From Brevipalpus yothersi (Eukaryota; Arthropoda; Arachnida; Trombidiformes; Tenuipalpidae), in the NCBI GenBank assembly GCA_003956705.1, contig QZCP01000024.1:300467-364466 (forward strand): a stretch of DNA of 64,000 bases, written 5' to 3'. Positions 61,601 to 64,000 of this stretch are shown here, piece after piece; the first letter of the stretch is position 1, and the number at the start of each line of letters is the position of its first letter. A model generated the notes under the pieces. It searched no databases and was not told the origin of the DNA. It saw nothing but the letters and a program-made list of their open reading frames with translations. The translations under genes and the position numbers were made by a program.

Positions 61601-63409
61601 AATTTCTGGTTCCTGTAGAGGTGAATCAAGTTTATGTAAATCCAAAAGAATTCGTACTTATATGTGGTGGCCAATTTCATCACAATCGAGCTATTGAGAA
61701 CTGAGGAAAGATCATTCCAGCTTTTTATTTGAGGCTCAATTGCACAGAATTTTCGAACTTCAACGTAACTTGGAAGACCATGATCACGTCCTTGTTGGAT
61801 AATCGCTGCCACAAGATCGGTTCCCTCTCTTGCTTCAAGAGCAATATTGTTAGCTATCTCTTTGGAAACATACACATCAGCCATCAAAGCATTTTGACTT
61901 ATCAGGCCCATCAAATATTCGGTGAACTTGGTCACATCGTACAAATCACTTGGATTGAAGTAAGTTTCCGACATTTTTCGTGTTCCAAGCATAGACAGCT
62001 TGTGGGAATATCTTTCTAGTCGAGATGGTAACATTGAATACAAGAAAGGCATCACAGCGGTGGCCACAGCATTATCAATACCAGGATTAACTTTCATGTC
62101 ATAGCCTGAATAGTAGCCATCTGAAAGGGGATTAAGATCATATTCAGTCATGACTTCTGAGCCAAGTATTGCTGGTAACAGTTCGCTGTAGACAATATGT
62201 TGAAGCTTAGCTGCCACAATTCGACGAGTTTCTTGGAATATCTGTTCATCAGTCTGGTGTGGATTGAGTTTATTCAATGCTCTTGCAATTCGATTGTGTT
62301 CCCGCATCCAAAGTGTGTGCATCATGGTTAGGCCAACGTTTTCATTCACTCGAATGTCTCCAGCATAGAAGCATCCTTTACCCTGAACATTTTCATTGGA
62401 ACCTCGACAATCATGTTGCCCATCCATGGCAGGCAATAATTCCCATTCTTTGCCATTTTGTTTAACTTTCTGGGACTTAAGTAGTCCATTTTTCTGGGCT
62501 CGAACGATTCGAGCTTCATCCTCTGATGAACCATAGATTGCTGATCCATCCAAGAATGCTGTAACCTAATGAAGTTGGATTTATTTTTAAGAATTTTTCA
62601 TTCGTCAGATATGAGTTTTTATCGACATTAACTAAATTTTACTAGTTACTCACTTGATTTGTTTGATCCCTTGGTCCCAGACTACAACCCCTACGAATAG
62701 CTGGACATGATCGAACATAATCCAAGCAGTTTTGCCTCATTGTTGTGTGCAGCATATCATCATTGCTAACACTAATTGGCATACATTCTGGATGCTTTAG
62801 ATCATCACTCAGACCACAACATTTGATACGATGTCCTCGATGTCCTACCATTTGAGCGGTATGCTGAAGATCGTGGAACACAAATTCACCAAAGAATACC
62901 ATCAGAGTTGTTATGTGTGGATGCTCTTGCTCAGAGCCTTGATGAATTAGGTAAGATATGTCTCGTGCCGAGGGTAGATCATCACCCATCACTGATTTAC
63001 GTGGAGTGGCCAGTGAATCATGATACGATGGGGATAAAAAACGCTGATACTCAGTGACTGAATTGCCCCAATCAGCATTTTGGACATTATTGCAGTGTCC
63101 TGAAAACGATCGATACTTTCCAGGATGACAGGGAAGCTGTACAGATTGTCGTGGACACTGATTGGATAAAGATGTGCCCTTAATGTCGATTCGAGGAAGG
63201 TCGTTGACTATCTCATCATGGGAGAGTCTGTAACTGTGATTGAAGATGAGAGAGAGAGAGAATGAAATTAAGAAGGAGGAACAGAAGAGAAAAGTCAATT
63301 GAAATCGGAGGTCAGTTTCGTCCCACTTTCGGTTTCCATGCTCAAGCACACTCACAATACACACACGACTACGACAACAAGATGCACCAAAAAGTTGATA
63401 AAGAGCCAT
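58612..63409 (-). CDS. Tandem-domain animal heme peroxidase
   Basis: Minus-strand exons 63409-62654, 62565-61658, 61570-59718, 59647-59365, 59312-59034, 58970-58817 and 58737-58612 join in matching phases (1452 aa). Two complete peroxidase domains follow each other. Domain 2 keeps QWGQFLDHD (distal His, heme Asp), AGDHRASE (Arg, heme Glu) and FRFGHS (proximal His). Domain 1 keeps AGDIRVNE and MHTLWMREHN, but reads FFGEFVFHD at the distal site and MPFLYSML where the proximal His should be. The C-terminus has a Cys-rich tail (CTMCSCTNEG, NCFSLMSSF, VCSVQC) found in other arthropod peroxidases. A hydrophobic segment near aa 37-57 may be a signal anchor; the start is uncertain. Such enzymes use peroxide outside cells in cuticle, eggshell or immune reactions. 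Confidence 0.9.
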
Positions 63410-64000
63410 TCTATTGCCTCGAATGATTTGAATATATCTCTCATTCAATGATGATGAGAGTAAATTTTTGTGAATGAAAAACAATTATGAAAGGTTCACG
63501 GATTTTGGACAGGAGAATGCTAAGAGATAGATGAGAGGAGTAGAAAAGTTATCTCATGAATGGGCACATATTGATGAAATCTATTACATCCGAGCTCACC
63601 CATTCTCCTGTTGATGATATAAGGAATACCACTACTACTTGTACTACTGCCATCACTACTGTGGGACTGATTCACGGTAGTCTCTTCATGAGTTTATCTT
63701 ATCTCTTTCGATGAGTTGTGCATACAAGAGCAATCACTGAAACCTCTACAATTGACTGTCTTTCATCTGCATCTTCAAATATATACATCAGGAGATGGAC
63801 TTTCGTTGGAAATGAATAGTTTAGAATACTCTGCTCAATGAAAGGGAGAAAGTAAGTCTGAAACGACCGAGTAAAGACATTGTGAAGTAAATTGAAGTAT
63901 TTTTCGGTACTTTTCTGCTCGAATAACAACTGACCATGGTCTGTTTGCCAAAAAAAATACATTAAGGATAACCACAACTGCTTGCAGATAGATACAAGAG
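63410..64000. other. 5' flank of the peroxidase gene, window end
   Basis: AT-rich; the minus-strand ORF at 63699-63977 has no recognisable domain. No gene is supported up to the end of the window. Confidence 0.5.

Noticed and set aside
1..64000. CRISPR arrays, operons, ribosome binding sites, rRNA genes
   Set aside because: The window is eukaryotic with spliced genes; no spaced direct-repeat arrays or rRNA-like blocks were seen, and no complete tRNA cloverleaf was found by eye.

Overview
The window is a compact, intron-containing, AT-rich eukaryotic segment, most probably from a small arthropod such as a mite. That rests on an ionotropic receptor of the arthropod IR93a type, a still life-type RhoGEF, a neurexin tail ending in EWYV, a tandem-domain arthropod heme peroxidase, many 45-130 nt introns and short intergenic gaps. 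The exact species cannot be told from the sequence. A run of N at 32851-33454 and a lone n at 34716 mark assembly joins around a transposon.

Layout: 1195-7732 (+) still life/TIAM-type RhoGEF; 10220-12160 (-) TBC1D24/skywalker; 13810-15657 (+) hormone-sensitive-lipase-like protein; 18070-19476 (+) SLC25A39/40 mitochondrial carrier; 19613-20753 (-) unrecognised coding region; 20863-23387 (-) protein disulfide isomerase with a tandemly duplicated exon; 24705-25407 (+) secreted double-WAP protein; 26215-26661 (+) transposase relic; 27210-28413 (-) guanylate kinase. From 28.4 to 44.2 kb lies a repeat-rich accessory block. It holds a broken copy of the IR93a gene, an apparently intact DD37D Tc1/mariner element inserted in it, and a Ser-rich membrane protein gene sitting between two pieces of the broken copy. 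It also holds a 7-exon gene (38950-42402, -) that joins an ARID domain to Acinus. Then follow the apparently intact IR93a gene (44243-48485, +), VPS35 (48858-51425, -), TMEM222 (52736-53563, -), a neurexin-like gene without LNS domains (55018-56907, -) and a double heme peroxidase (58612-63409, -).

Most genes are unrelated housekeeping or neuronal genes, not one pathway. Several (still life, TBC1D24, neurexin, IR93a) act at synapses or sensory neurons. Exon models were rebuilt by hand from GT/AG sites and codon phase; they are predictions without transcript support. The strongest points for follow-up are the ARID-Acinus fusion, the two 90-nt homologous exons in PDI, the LNS-less neurexin, the peroxidase whose first domain has lost its proximal histidine, and the IR93a duplicate broken up by a transposon and by a gene-bearing segment.
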